DNA of 25,577 bases from Planctomycetia bacterium (GTDB lineage Bacteria; Planctomycetota; UBA1135; GCA-002686595). The DNA is taken from positions 1-25,577 of the forward strand of contig SXKQ01000152.1 of the NCBI GenBank assembly GCA_005778045.1. Reading direction: 5' to 3'. Below are positions 8,801 to 16,027 of this stretch, piece by piece (within the stretch, counting starts at the first letter, position 1; each line of letters starts with the position of its first letter). Made by a program: the position numbers and the translations under genes. The notes below the pieces were generated by a model that was not told the origin of the DNA, ran no database searches, and saw only the letters and a program-made list of their open reading frames with translations.

Positions 8801-8817
8801 AGTGCCGCAATGGCACT
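8801..8817 (-). promoter_or_regulatory. Small hairpin in the probable 5' leader of the peptide/HU mRNA
   Basis: The arms AGTGCC (8801-8806) and GGCACT (8812-8817) pair perfectly around a 5-base loop. The hairpin sits about 38 bases upstream of the peptide ATG. Its role is unknown. It could be an mRNA-stabilising or protein-binding leader structure, or chance. Confidence 0.3.
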
Positions 8818-8985
8818 GTTCCGGACACGTGAGACATCGGCGGCGCGTGCGCGACCCTTTCCAACTTCCGACAACTTTTTTTGAGAATCCGATCCAGACC
8901 GGACGGTCGCGCAGCAGCAACGAGTTGCGCGCGCATCGTCGTGGACGTTGTGCGTCGAGCTCGAGGCGGCGCGGATACAACGCGA

Positions 8986-9015
8986 GACGGCCCCCCGCGA
9001 TTGCGGAGCGCCGTC
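8986..9015 (-). terminator. Imperfect hairpin downstream of rpmB
   Basis: The arms 8986-8998 and 9003-9015 give 13 pairs with two mismatches and the loop GATT (plus-strand reading). It lies 57 bases after the rpmB stop on the minus strand. No U-run follows, so termination is only a suggestion. Confidence 0.35.
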
Positions 9016-9072
9016 CCGGATCGAACGCGGGAGAGTCGCGGCGCGCGGAAGTGTCCGCGCTGCGCGCGAGAT

Positions 9073-9324
9073 TTAGGCCGTGGCCTTGGCGACGTTGCGC
9101 GGCTTGCGCACCTTGCCGCTCTTCATGCAGCGGGTGCAGACTTTGACGCGCGTGGTCTTGCCGTCGACCAGCGCGGCGATGCGCTGGATGTTCGGCTTGA
9201 ACTTGCGCTTGGTGTGGCCGGTGACGCGCAGGCCGATGCCGCCCTTCTTCTTGGGCAGACCACGGCGGGCGATCTGGTAGCCGGTCTCGGTGCGCTTGTC
9301 GCAGTAGTCACAAACCCGGGCCAT
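9073..9324 (-). CDS. rpmB: Ribosomal protein bL28, zinc-ribbon (C+) form
   Basis: This 83-residue large-subunit protein starts MARVCDYC and ends in a basic tail. The two Cys pairs C5xxC8 and C63xxC66 would bind zinc, as in the C+ paralogues of L28. The core TKRKFKPNIQ and the ending KVCTRCMKSGKV are family hallmarks. Between the first pair and the core there is a longer Gly/Lys-rich loop (RGLPKKKGGIGLRVTG) than in short L28 forms. The start ATG 9324 is well supported by GGAG 8 bases upstream. It stands alone: the roadblock gene upstream on the same strand ends 190 bases away with a hairpin between them. Zinc-dependent regulation is known for some C+/C- pairs, but no Zur site was recognised here. 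Confidence 0.93.
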   Translation of the reverse strand: MARVCDYCDKRTETGYQIARRGLPKKKGGIGLRVTGHTKRKFKPNIQRIAALVDGKTTRVKVCTRCMKSGKVRKPRNVAKATA

Positions 9325-9404
9325 GTCGGATGCTCCGCTTCCTAGGGGATTCTTCGGTCCTCGCAGCGTCGACCCGGGATCGGACCGAACTTCGAGGGGG
9401 CAAA

Positions 9405-9431
9405 AGACTAGCGAGGGCCGCGCGCGCAGGC
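9405..9431 (-). promoter_or_regulatory. Possible rpmB promoter
   Basis: On the minus strand TTGCCT (9426-9431) is followed after 15 bases by TAGTCT (9405-9410), about 80 bases before the rpmB start. The spacing is short and the match modest, so this is a weak candidate. Confidence 0.25.
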
Positions 9432-9465
9432 AAGGGGCCCGCTCGGCGCGGAGCCACGGGGCCGT

Positions 9466-9489
9466 CCACGGGGCCCGTCCTTGGGCCCC
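9466..9489 (-). terminator. GC-rich hairpin after the MglA/roadblock operon
   Basis: The arms 9466-9474 and 9481-9489 are perfectly complementary (9 bp) with the loop GTCCTT. It lies 25 bases beyond the stop of the last operon gene. It has no U-run but suits an operon end. Confidence 0.5.
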
Positions 9490-9514
9490 GTCCGTGGGGG
9501 CCTCGGTCGAGAGC

Positions 9515-10018
9515 CTAGAACAAGTTGTCGAGCACCGCGGCGGCGTCGGCCCCAAACTGCGCGGAGAGTCCCGCCCCCGCCGGCGCCGGCCGGTTGTGAA
9601 TGTCGGCGAGGATCTCCTCGAGGTGCCGGGAGGTCTCCCCCGAGTAGTAGCGGACGAGCCCGAGGTTGGTGCGTTCGTCGAACAGCACGCCGAGCAGGGT
9701 GCGGTCCCCGACAAGCTGCAGCTGAATCGCGTCCCGCGCGCCCTGGTGCACCATCGTCGTGAACTGCGACTCGCCGAGCTGCCGGGCGAGCTCGCGCGTG
9801 GCCGCGAAGGAGCCCGCCACCAGCGCCGCGATCGAGTCCATCGAGCCCTGGTTCGCCGCCTCGCCGCGGCGCGTCACCATGTGGCCTTCCTTGTCGATCA
9901 AGAGCGCAGCCTTCGCGTTGCTGAGCTCGAGCAAGGAGTCGAGCTCCCCATCGAGCCGAGCCACGTCTTGAGCGTAGAAGACGAGCCGGTTGTTTCGCAG
10001 TTGCTGGTCGCGTGCCAT
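9515..10018 (-). CDS. Roadblock/LC7-domain protein (MglB-like), last gene of the GTPase operon
   Basis: The product has 167 residues. Its core fits the roadblock/LC7 fold: NAKAALLIDKEGHMVTRRG, a central helix (SIAALVAGSFAATRELAR), then QLVGDRTLLGVLFDE with the closing helix. Roadblock proteins of the MglB type act as dimers that bind MglA-like Ras GTPases and often stimulate GTP hydrolysis. The C-terminal 40 residues form a Gly/Ala-rich extension ending AAAVLDNLF, possibly a docking peptide. The start ATG 10018 is preferred because GAGGGAG sits 8 bases upstream; the GTG at 10027 would be too close to it. It lies 34 bases after the GTPase gene. Pairing with that GTPase is inferred from position and family. 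Confidence 0.85.
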   Translation of the reverse strand: MARDQQLRNNRLVFYAQDVARLDGELDSLLELSNAKAALLIDKEGHMVTRRGEAANQGSMDSIAALVAGSFAATRELARQLGESQFTTMVHQGARDAIQLQLVGDRTLLGVLFDERTNLGLVRYYSGETSRHLEEILADIHNRPAPAGAGLSAQFGADAAAVLDNLF

Positions 10019-10052
10019 CGAGTGCACTCCCTCGCGCCATCGCGCTCGAATC

Positions 10053-11405
10053 TCAGAGGAACGACATGACCACGTAGGTCAGACCCGCGGTCAGGATCAC
10101 CCCGGCCACGATGAACAGGCCCACATAGAGCTTGCTCGAGCCCTGCTCAGTCGGAGCAGGGCGAACCTGCACGCGATTCGTGCTGGGAGTGCCCGCAACC
10201 GGGGTCGGTGCAGTGCGGGGACGAAAGCGAGAGCCGTCGAGCGGAGCCGTGGCGCGCGGCGCGGCCGTACCGCTGCTCGGGAGCGCCGTCACGCTCGGCG
10301 TCGCGCCGACGGTCGCGGCAGGGCGCTGGGTCGGCACGGGCGTGTTGGCGTGCAGGGTCGAGGGGCGCATCGCCATGTTGAGCGCCGCGCTCGGAGCGAG
10401 CGCGGCCTGCGCGTGGAAGCTCGTCTGCGACAGGCCCTGCTGCGGCGCCATCGGAGCGGCGTAGCCCGCCTGCGAAGCCATGCCGAGCGGAGCGGACTGC
10501 GGCGCGACGCCGCCGTGCATCGGCATCGCACCCGGAAAGCCGGGGGTCGCGCCCGTGCCCTGCGGAGTCGTCACGCCGCCGGGATGGAAGCCAGTGGCCT
10601 GCAGCGGACGCGCGGGCCTCTGCGCGTGGAAACCGGTATGGGCCAGCGCGGGCGCGGCGACGGCCGGAGCATGGACGGGAGCCGGCGCGCTCGCGCGCTG
10701 CGGCATCGGCGCAGGAAGCGCGGCGGCCGAAGCGTGGAAACCCGTGGTCCCGAGCGTGCTCGGCAGGGTCGCGGCCGGACGCGGCGGAGCGACCACCGGC
10801 GTCGGCGCGGTCGGGGCGGCGCTCGTGGCGTGGATCGCCTCGAGCACGCGCGCCGCGAGCGCCTTGAGGGTCGGGAATACGCCGTGACCCGAGCTCGCGA
10901 CGGCCTCGAAGCAGGGAGCGCCGTAGGGATTGAGCAGTCGGTTGAGCTCTTCGAGCGGCAGCGCGTCCGGAAGGTCGCGCTTGTTGAACTGAATCACGTG
11001 CGGCAAGGTCGCGAGCGACTTGCCGTACTCGTTGAGGTTCTCCTCGAGGTTGCGCAGGCTCTCGAGGTTCTCCTGCACCATCGAAGCCGAGGAGTCGGCG
11101 ACGAACACCACGCCGTCGACGCCCTGCAGCACGAGCTTGCGCGTCGAGTTGTAGTACACCTGCCCGGGCACAGTGTAGATCTGGAAGCAGGTGCGCATAC
11201 CGGCGACCGTGCCGAGGTCGAGCGGCATGAAGTCGAAGAACAGCGTGCGATCGCCGTCCGTCGAGATGCTCGTCAGCTCGCCCTTGTTCCGGTCGGGCGC
11301 CTTCTGGTGCACGACCTCGAGGTTGGTCGTCTTGCCCGACATGCCGGGCCCGTAATAGACGATCTTCGCGCTGACTTGCTTCTGAGCGAAATTGATCTGA
11401 ACCAT
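10053..11405 (-). CDS. MglA-type small GTPase with long Pro/Ala linker and C-terminal membrane anchor
   Basis: The product has 450 residues. Residues 1-195 are an MglA-family Ras-like GTPase: P-loop GPGMSGKT (19-26), TVPGQVYYN (78-86; Thr replaces the usual Asp of DxxG, as known for MglA), NKRD (141-144) and ASSGHGV (170-176). Ordinary MglA ends about here. This protein continues with some 225 residues rich in Pro, Ala, Gly and Thr, probably disordered, containing a recurring TGFH motif (221-224, 257-260, 271-274; variant TSFH 328-331). It ends with a single hydrophobic helix at 425-450 (LYVGLFIVAGVILTAGLTYV), so it looks tail-anchored with the GTPase in the cytoplasm. SD AGGAAG lies just before ATG 11405. 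It sits between two roadblock genes. The polarity or motility role of MglA is known elsewhere; here it is only inferred. Confidence 0.88.
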   Translation of the reverse strand: MVQINFAQKQVSAKIVYYGPGMSGKTTNLEVVHQKAPDRNKGELTSISTDGDRTLFFDFMPLDLGTVAGMRTCFQIYTVPGQVYYNSTRKLVLQGVDGVVFVADSSASMVQENLESLRNLEENLNEYGKSLATLPHVIQFNKRDLPDALPLEELNRLLNPYGAPCFEAVASSGHGVFPTLKALAARVLEAIHATSAAPTAPTPVVAPPRPAATLPSTLGTTGFHASAAALPAPMPQRASAPAPVHAPAVAAPALAHTGFHAQRPARPLQATGFHPGGVTTPQGTGATPGFPGAMPMHGGVAPQSAPLGMASQAGYAAPMAPQQGLSQTSFHAQAALAPSAALNMAMRPSTLHANTPVPTQRPAATVGATPSVTALPSSGTAAPRATAPLDGSRFRPRTAPTPVAGTPSTNRVQVRPAPTEQGSSKLYVGLFIVAGVILTAGLTYVVMSFL

Positions 11406-11420
11406 GGAGCTTCCTGCGAA

Positions 11421-11885
11421 CTAGTCCCCGGGGGGTATTTCGGTGGTGGTATCGTCCCGCGAGCGGGGTGCGGCTTGAGCGATTCGGCTGGGAAGGGGCG
11501 CCTGCGGCGCCGCCGCAAGCGCGCGTGTGCCGCGCGAGACGCGCGCGAGCCGGGAGAGCGCAGCCTCGAGCGGCAGGCGCAGCTCGTCGGCGCTGGTCCC
11601 CGGCTCGAGCACGGCGAACAGCAGGGCCGAGCCCGCGTTGCGCGCGACGAGCGTGCCGCGCGTACCGCGCAGCACCGCGCGCTGTCCGAACTCCCAGGAC
11701 GCGAGCCCCAGTGCGGGCGCCAGCGCGCCGAGCCAGCCCGTGACATGGGCCGCGAGCGCCTGCGAATCCTCGCCCGACGGATCGGCGGCGCGAGTGCAAG
11801 CGGCGATCGGAACGCCGTCTGGCGTGGAGAGCAGCGCCAGGCGAACGCCGGGAATCGCGACGAGGGGCTCGAGAACTTCCTTCAT
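11421..11885 (-). CDS. Roadblock/LC7-domain protein, upstream of the GTPase
   Basis: The product has 154 residues. The opening VLEPLVAIPGVRLALLSTPDG and the later GTLVARNAGSALLFAVLEPG fit a roadblock/LC7 domain over about residues 1-120. A polar Ala/Arg-rich tail ending TTTEIPPGD follows. The start ATG 11885 overlaps the stop of the upstream gene in an ATGA arrangement (11882-11885), and GGAGA is 8 bases upstream. The MglA-type GTPase begins 15 bases after its stop. It differs clearly from the second roadblock protein at 9515, so the two may form distinct homodimers or a heterodimer. GAP-like or scaffold action on the GTPase is inference from family and context. Confidence 0.8.
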   Translation of the reverse strand: MKEVLEPLVAIPGVRLALLSTPDGVPIAACTRAADPSGEDSQALAAHVTGWLGALAPALGLASWEFGQRAVLRGTRGTLVARNAGSALLFAVLEPGTSADELRLPLEAALSRLARVSRGTRALAAAPQAPLPSRIAQAAPRSRDDTTTEIPPGD

Positions 11886-12976
11886 GAACGGGTCTCCGTT
11901 GCTTCGACCTGAGCATGGGCGAGCGCGAGCAGCGCGGGCCGCAGGCCATCGGGCAGCTGCGCGCCGCTCGACTGCACGGCCGCGACGCCGGCCTCGTGAG
12001 GCAGCACCAGCAGGCTTCCCGAGGCGCCTTCGAGCTCGATCTCGACCACGCCGCCAAGCCCCATGCGTCGCGCGGCCGTGCGACTGCACACGGCGACCTC
12101 GCGCACCGCGCGCGCACAGCGCTCGGCCGTCGCACCGGCGGGCCCTTGGACCAGCGCAGTCGCGCCGCGCTCGAATACCGCCACCTGGACGCCGGGCCGC
12201 GCGGCGAGTTGCTGGAGCTGCGGGCGCACCGGCCGAATGCCGCTGGCGCCGGCGCTCGCGCGCTCGGCCGTCGCTTCCTCGGGGAAGGTGCCGTTGCGCT
12301 CGACTTCGCGCAGCGCCGCTTCGATTGTGGGCCCGGCCTCGGCGAGCGCGGTGTACGTACGGTAGCGAGCCTCGAGCGCTGGCTCGCCCGGGCGCAGCTC
12401 GAGCAGCTGCGCCACGATGCGGCGAGACTCGGCCCACGCGCCGACGCGGCAAGCGAGGTCGAGGCGCAGCCGCAGCGGTCGCTCGTCGCGCGCGAGCGCC
12501 TGCTCGCAGCGCGCGAGGAGTTCGAGCGACTCGCGTCCGTCCTCGCGACGACGGTCGGCAAAGTAGCGCGCCACGCGAGCGCGGGCACGGATCCACTGGG
12601 CCTCACCCGAGCCGCCGCTCGCGAGCCACTGCTGGGCGAGTTCCTCGGCGCGCTCGAGGCGACCGCACTCGAGGTAGATCTCGGCGAGCTCGCGAAACAG
12701 CCCCGGGCGCGGCGACTCGCGCAGCTCGCTCGAAAGCGCGCGCGCACGGTCCTCGAGCTGCAGGGCACGCATACGCGAGCGCAGTCGCAGCAGCTCGGGG
12801 TGGGAAGCGAACGATGCAAGTCCCTCCGCGCACACGCGCTCCGCCTGCGCGTAGTCCTCGATCCGCACGTGCTCGAGCACCAGCGCGGCGAAGTTCACGG
12901 CACTCGGATCTCGCGCCAGCACCGTGCGTGCGTTGCGCAACCGGGTGCGCGCCATCCAGCGGTCGAGGAACTTCAT
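11882..12976 (-). CDS. TPR-repeat protein with roadblock-like C-terminal domain
   Basis: The product has 364 residues. Residues 15-235 are Leu/Ala-rich helix pairs typical of TPRs, such as VRIEDYAQAERVCAEGLAS and LAEIYLECGRLERAEELA. After a short linker, residues about 255-360 show alternating strands and helices: PGVQVAVFERGATALVQG, VVEIELEGASGSLLVLPHE, then PDGLRPALLALA. This resembles a roadblock/longin-like fold, less clearly than the neighbouring roadblock proteins. ATG 12976 overlaps the upstream stop by ATGA (12973-12976) and has AAGGAG 8 bases before it. Its own stop overlaps the next start the same way. A scaffold linking the GTPase regulators is plausible, unproven. Confidence 0.75.
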   Translation of the reverse strand: MKFLDRWMARTRLRNARTVLARDPSAVNFAALVLEHVRIEDYAQAERVCAEGLASFASHPELLRLRSRMRALQLEDRARALSSELRESPRPGLFRELAEIYLECGRLERAEELAQQWLASGGSGEAQWIRARARVARYFADRRREDGRESLELLARCEQALARDERPLRLRLDLACRVGAWAESRRIVAQLLELRPGEPALEARYRTYTALAEAGPTIEAALREVERNGTFPEEATAERASAGASGIRPVRPQLQQLAARPGVQVAVFERGATALVQGPAGATAERCARAVREVAVCSRTAARRMGLGGVVEIELEGASGSLLVLPHEAGVAAVQSSGAQLPDGLRPALLALAHAQVEATETRS

Positions 12977-14076
12977 TCTTGTGCTCCTTCGCGGCCCGTG
13001 CGCCACTCCTCGAGTAGCGCGACTTCGCGCCGCGTGGAGTCGCGGTGCTCCCAGTTCTCCGGCGCGATCTCCAGCGCGCCACGGAAGTGCACCAGCGCGG
13101 CATCGAAGTCCATTCGATCGGCCGCGACGAAGGCCTGCGAGCGCTGGGCATCGGCCAGCAGTGCGGCACGCGAACGCGCCACGATGCGTCGCTGCGCCTC
13201 TGCGACCTCGCGCAGCTCGAGACGCCCGATCTGGAGCTGCAGCAGCGTGCGCTCGCGCGAGACTGCGCCCATCCCGAGCCACAGCACGTTGCCCTCGAGC
13301 AGGTGGTCGAGCCCGGCGAGGCGCTCGCGCGTCGAGAGCAGGTCTCCGGGCCGGGCCGGTGGGAGAGCGGCACGTTCGGACTCGATCGCGCGCTCGCGAC
13401 CGAGGAGCACGGCCAGCGCGACCACGGCCACGCAGGCGAGCGCCGCGAGCCGCGCGCGGCGGCGCCAGGCCTCGCGCGAGAGTTCCTCCTCGAAGCGCAG
13501 GTCGCGGATCATGCGCGCGACGTCACGCCGGCGCGGCTCGAGCGCGATCACCTCGCGCAGCCAGCGCAGCGCCTCGTCGCGACGACCGGCGCGCAGCGCT
13601 TCCTCGGCCGAGCGCAAGTGGCGCTCCACGCGCCGCCCCATGCTGCCGTCGCGGCGCTCGAGCGCCTCGAGCTCCGCCGTCAGCGTCTCGTTGCCCGGGA
13701 ACATCTCAAGCAGCAGGCGCAGCATGTCCTCCGCGCGCTGCGCGTCGCCGGCGCGCTCGAGCAGGATCGCGAAGCGCCGCCCTTCCTGAGGCATGGAGAT
13801 GCGATGGCGGTCGTGGACTTGCGGATGCGCGAGCCCGAGTACGAGCAGCGCTTCGAGCGCGAGTGCATCGTCGGGGTTCGCGGTCAGGTACGGCAGCAAG
13901 TCGAGGCACCACGCCTGCGCGGTCAGGCCATCGACCGCCGAGGCTGCGTGCTCGACGAGCGCCTTGAGCACGGGGCGCGGCGCACGGTCCGCCCCACACA
14001 GCTCGGACTTCAGTCGGGCGATGGCGAGGGAGACCTCGTTCGTTGCGCGCAGGGGTGCGGTGTCGGCGTTCGGCAT
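12973..14076 (-). CDS. TPR-repeat protein with a single membrane helix, first gene of the GTPase operon
   Basis: The product has 367 residues. The N-terminal 200 residues are helical, with TPR-like pairs (for example RFAILLERAGDAQRAEDML, 101-119, and HLRSAEEALRAGRRDEALRW, 153-172). A basic patch (WRRRARL) precedes one hydrophobic helix at about 209-226. The rest is helical again and ends with a TPR-like unit (DRMDFDAALVHFRGALEIAPENW). With the basic patch before the helix, the N-terminal part should be cytoplasmic and the C-terminal part periplasmic. ATG 14076 is chosen because the upstream frame is Arg-rich and unlike the protein; no SD supports it. Its stop overlaps the next gene by ATGA. 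No known family name was recognised. Confidence 0.7.
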   Translation of the reverse strand: MPNADTAPLRATNEVSLAIARLKSELCGADRAPRPVLKALVEHAASAVDGLTAQAWCLDLLPYLTANPDDALALEALLVLGLAHPQVHDRHRISMPQEGRRFAILLERAGDAQRAEDMLRLLLEMFPGNETLTAELEALERRDGSMGRRVERHLRSAEEALRAGRRDEALRWLREVIALEPRRRDVARMIRDLRFEEELSREAWRRRARLAALACVAVVALAVLLGRERAIESERAALPPARPGDLLSTRERLAGLDHLLEGNVLWLGMGAVSRERTLLQLQIGRLELREVAEAQRRIVARSRAALLADAQRSQAFVAADRMDFDAALVHFRGALEIAPENWEHRDSTRREVALLEEWRTGREGAQE

Positions 14077-14232
14077 GCGGGTTCGCCGCGCGGTCCCGCG
14101 ATCGGAACTCGCGCGCTCATCTCGTTTCGACGCTCCGAGACGGACTTCTTGACGGGCGCGAAAGAACTTCTGACGGCCGCGCAACCTCACGCAGGTCATC
14201 TCGCCCCGCCGCACGGGCCGGACGAGAGAGGC

Positions 14233-14251
14233 GCGTGGCAAGCTGCCACGC
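14233..14251 (-). terminator. Hairpin between propeller gene and the GTPase operon
   Basis: GCGTGGCA (14233-14240) and TGCCACGC (14244-14251) pair perfectly around a 3-base loop. It lies 41 bases after the stop of the propeller gene and about 160 bases before the TPR-TM gene start. No U-run follows. It probably separates the two transcripts; no clear promoter was found in the rest of the 216-base gap. Confidence 0.4.
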
Positions 14252-14292
14252 CGGCCCCGGGGAGAACTCCGCGCGAAAACGGCGCGAGACTT

Positions 14293-15843
14293 CTAGAGCA
14301 CCGCGATGCGCAGCACCTCGGGTGTGACCCGCGAAGGGCTTCCCGGGCTGCGCTCGACCGCCTGGATCGCGAGCTCGCACCCGGCCGCCGCCGCGGGCAA
14401 GGCGAGGTCGAGCCGTGCCACGCCGTCGGGATCGATACCTCGGATCCCCACGCTCGCCGCGCTGCGATCGACCCACCACGGCGTCCCGAGCAGCGACACC
14501 GGCGCGCTGCGCGCCGGGCCGATGAAGAACAGCACGCGCGTCGCGAGCGGCGCACGACGCGAGACGCGCAGGATGCCACCCGCTAGTGGCGCGTCCACGC
14601 ACTGCAGGGCGCGCTCGCCAGTGTCATAGAGGCGTAGCTCGCCGGCGTTGGAGAACGTGCCCGCATGCGTCGACTTGCAGCCGACAGCGAGCCGCGTGCC
14701 GCTGGCGTCGAGAGCCAGCGAGCGCACGCTCCCCGGCAGGCTTGCAGCGAGCAGCTCACGCCCACTCGGGAGCTCGAACAGCCAAGCCTGAGACTGCCCA
14801 TCGCCGCCCCAGCGACCGCAGGCGAGCCGCGTCCCGTCGCGCGCGAGAGCGAGCGCTTCGGGGAAGTCCTGCGGACCGCCGAGGGGGTTGGCGAACGAGC
14901 GCGAGAAGCTGCGCACACCGCTCGCGAGCGTCCAGCTCTCGAAACGCGCGCCGCGGCCGCTCGTCGCATGCCACCAGCCGAGCGCGAGCGTCGCGCCGAG
15001 ATCGTCGAGCGCCGCTCGCACCGGCTCCTCCCCGGAACTGCCGAGTACTTGCGTGTCGAAAGCCCACCCTGAGGGGCTCGCACGCAGCACGCGCACGCGC
15101 CCCGGTGCGCCCACGGCGAGCACGGGTGCATGCGCCGCGAGCGCGAGCGCCGTGGTCGAGCCCGCGAGCGTCTCGACGTACTCGAGCGAGGCGTCCTCGC
15201 GCAGCACCCGCAGTACGTTGCCGCTCACGAACGCGAGTCGTGCGAGATCCGCGCTCGCCTCGCACGCCCGCAGCGGCCCCGCGCTCTCGACGCGGGCCGC
15301 GCTCACGCTGCCATTCTGCGCGGAGCGCCACTCGCACAGCAGCTGCTGCGAGCTCGCGTCCTGCAGCACCAGCGCCACGCGAGCGCCGTCGCGGGCGACC
15401 GCGAGACGCCCCGTGGTGTTGCCCACGCTGCCGACGGGAACGCGCCAGCGCTCGACCAGCGCTCCGCCCGAACCCGGTTCGAGGCGCACCAGCTCAGTGA
15501 GCTTCGACGACGGCCCGCCGACCGCAGTCTGCACGAGCGCGAACAGCTCGTCGGGAGCGTCCCCGGCCGCGACCGCAATCGCGCCGCTCGTCCCCGGCAA
15601 CGCGAGCGCGCGAGCGGGAGCGAGCGTGCCGGTTCCAAGGAACGGAGCGGTCGAATGCAGGCTCGCTCGCGGAGCCAGCCCGGACGCGCTCCCGAACAGC
15701 GCTTCCCCCTGCTGCACGAAGGCCAGCGACCCGGGCAGCCACGGAGCTGCGGCGGGTGACGCCTCGCGCCAGCGCAAACCGGCGTCGAATGGGCCTTGGG
15801 GAAGGAGTGCGGCGAGCGCAGCGGCGAGCAGGGCGGCGACCAT
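14293..15843 (-). CDS. Secreted beta-propeller-like protein with planctomycete-type C-terminal module
   Basis: The product has 516 residues with a signal peptide (MVAALLAAALAALLPQG). The body contains repeated four-strand-like units with recurring pieces such as LAVARDGARVALVLQD, ALALAAHAPVLAVGAPG, ALALARDGTRLACGRWG and LALDASGTRLAVGCKS, spaced as in WD40/YVTN-type propellers. The last 80 residues (from RVLFFIGPARSAP through the hydrophobic end) match a recurring C-terminal module I associate with secreted proteins of deep-branching Planctomycetota, probably for sorting or surface display. ATG 15843 gives the signal peptide directly; no SD is visible. Ligand and role are unknown. It is transcribed away from gcvT, with 184 bases between them. 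Confidence 0.7.
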   Translation of the reverse strand: MVAALLAAALAALLPQGPFDAGLRWREASPAAAPWLPGSLAFVQQGEALFGSASGLAPRASLHSTAPFLGTGTLAPARALALPGTSGAIAVAAGDAPDELFALVQTAVGGPSSKLTELVRLEPGSGGALVERWRVPVGSVGNTTGRLAVARDGARVALVLQDASSQQLLCEWRSAQNGSVSAARVESAGPLRACEASADLARLAFVSGNVLRVLREDASLEYVETLAGSTTALALAAHAPVLAVGAPGRVRVLRASPSGWAFDTQVLGSSGEEPVRAALDDLGATLALGWWHATSGRGARFESWTLASGVRSFSRSFANPLGGPQDFPEALALARDGTRLACGRWGGDGQSQAWLFELPSGRELLAASLPGSVRSLALDASGTRLAVGCKSTHAGTFSNAGELRLYDTGERALQCVDAPLAGGILRVSRRAPLATRVLFFIGPARSAPVSLLGTPWWVDRSAASVGIRGIDPDGVARLDLALPAAAAGCELAIQAVERSPGSPSRVTPEVLRIAVL

Positions 15844-15911
15844 GGGACGGAGCCGCGAGTGCTCCCGTGAAGGTTACCCCCGACAAGGGGCGCAGGACGC
15901 GCCCGCGGCGC

Positions 15912-15941
15912 TTGGCTCGCCCCGCCCCGTTCGACTAGAGT
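15912..15941 (+). promoter_or_regulatory. Candidate sigma70-type promoter for the gcvT operon
   Basis: TTGGCT (15912-15917) and TAGAGT (15936-15941) are 18 bases apart, each matching four of six consensus positions. A start near 15948 would give a leader of about 80 bases before gcvT. The leader shows no recognisable glycine riboswitch. Confidence 0.45.
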
Positions 15942-16027
15942 CTGGCGCCCCGTTCCCAAGCTGGTGCTGCCCGGAAGATCCTTCCGCGCCCGCCCCGCTC
16001 CCCGCCCACGCAAGCCCGTTCCCAGCG

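Larger units (their letters stand above)
8764..9072. other. 309-base gap upstream of the basic peptide/HU transcript
   Basis: The gap lies between the rpmB stop and the peptide start, both on the minus strand. It holds the peptide SD, a small hairpin (8801-8817), a run of seven A on the minus strand (8876-8882) that could be part of an upstream promoter element, and an imperfect hairpin (8986-9015) that may end rpmB. I could not find a convincing -35/-10 pair. No additional gene is supported. Confidence 0.5.

Noticed and set aside
8633..8980. Longer minus-strand frames overlapping the 29-residue basic peptide
   Set aside because: They have no SD at their starts and random-looking composition, while the AAGGAG sits correctly for the 29-residue frame.
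10147..12819. An 890-residue open frame on the minus strand overlapping the GTPase and roadblock genes
   Set aside because: It is very Arg/Ser/Ala-rich and without motifs, while the overlapping frames carry clear GTPase and roadblock motifs, SD sequences and ATGA junctions.
15942..16027. Possible glycine riboswitch in the gcvT leader
   Set aside because: The roughly 86-base leader is too short for a tandem glycine aptamer and shows none of its conserved core.
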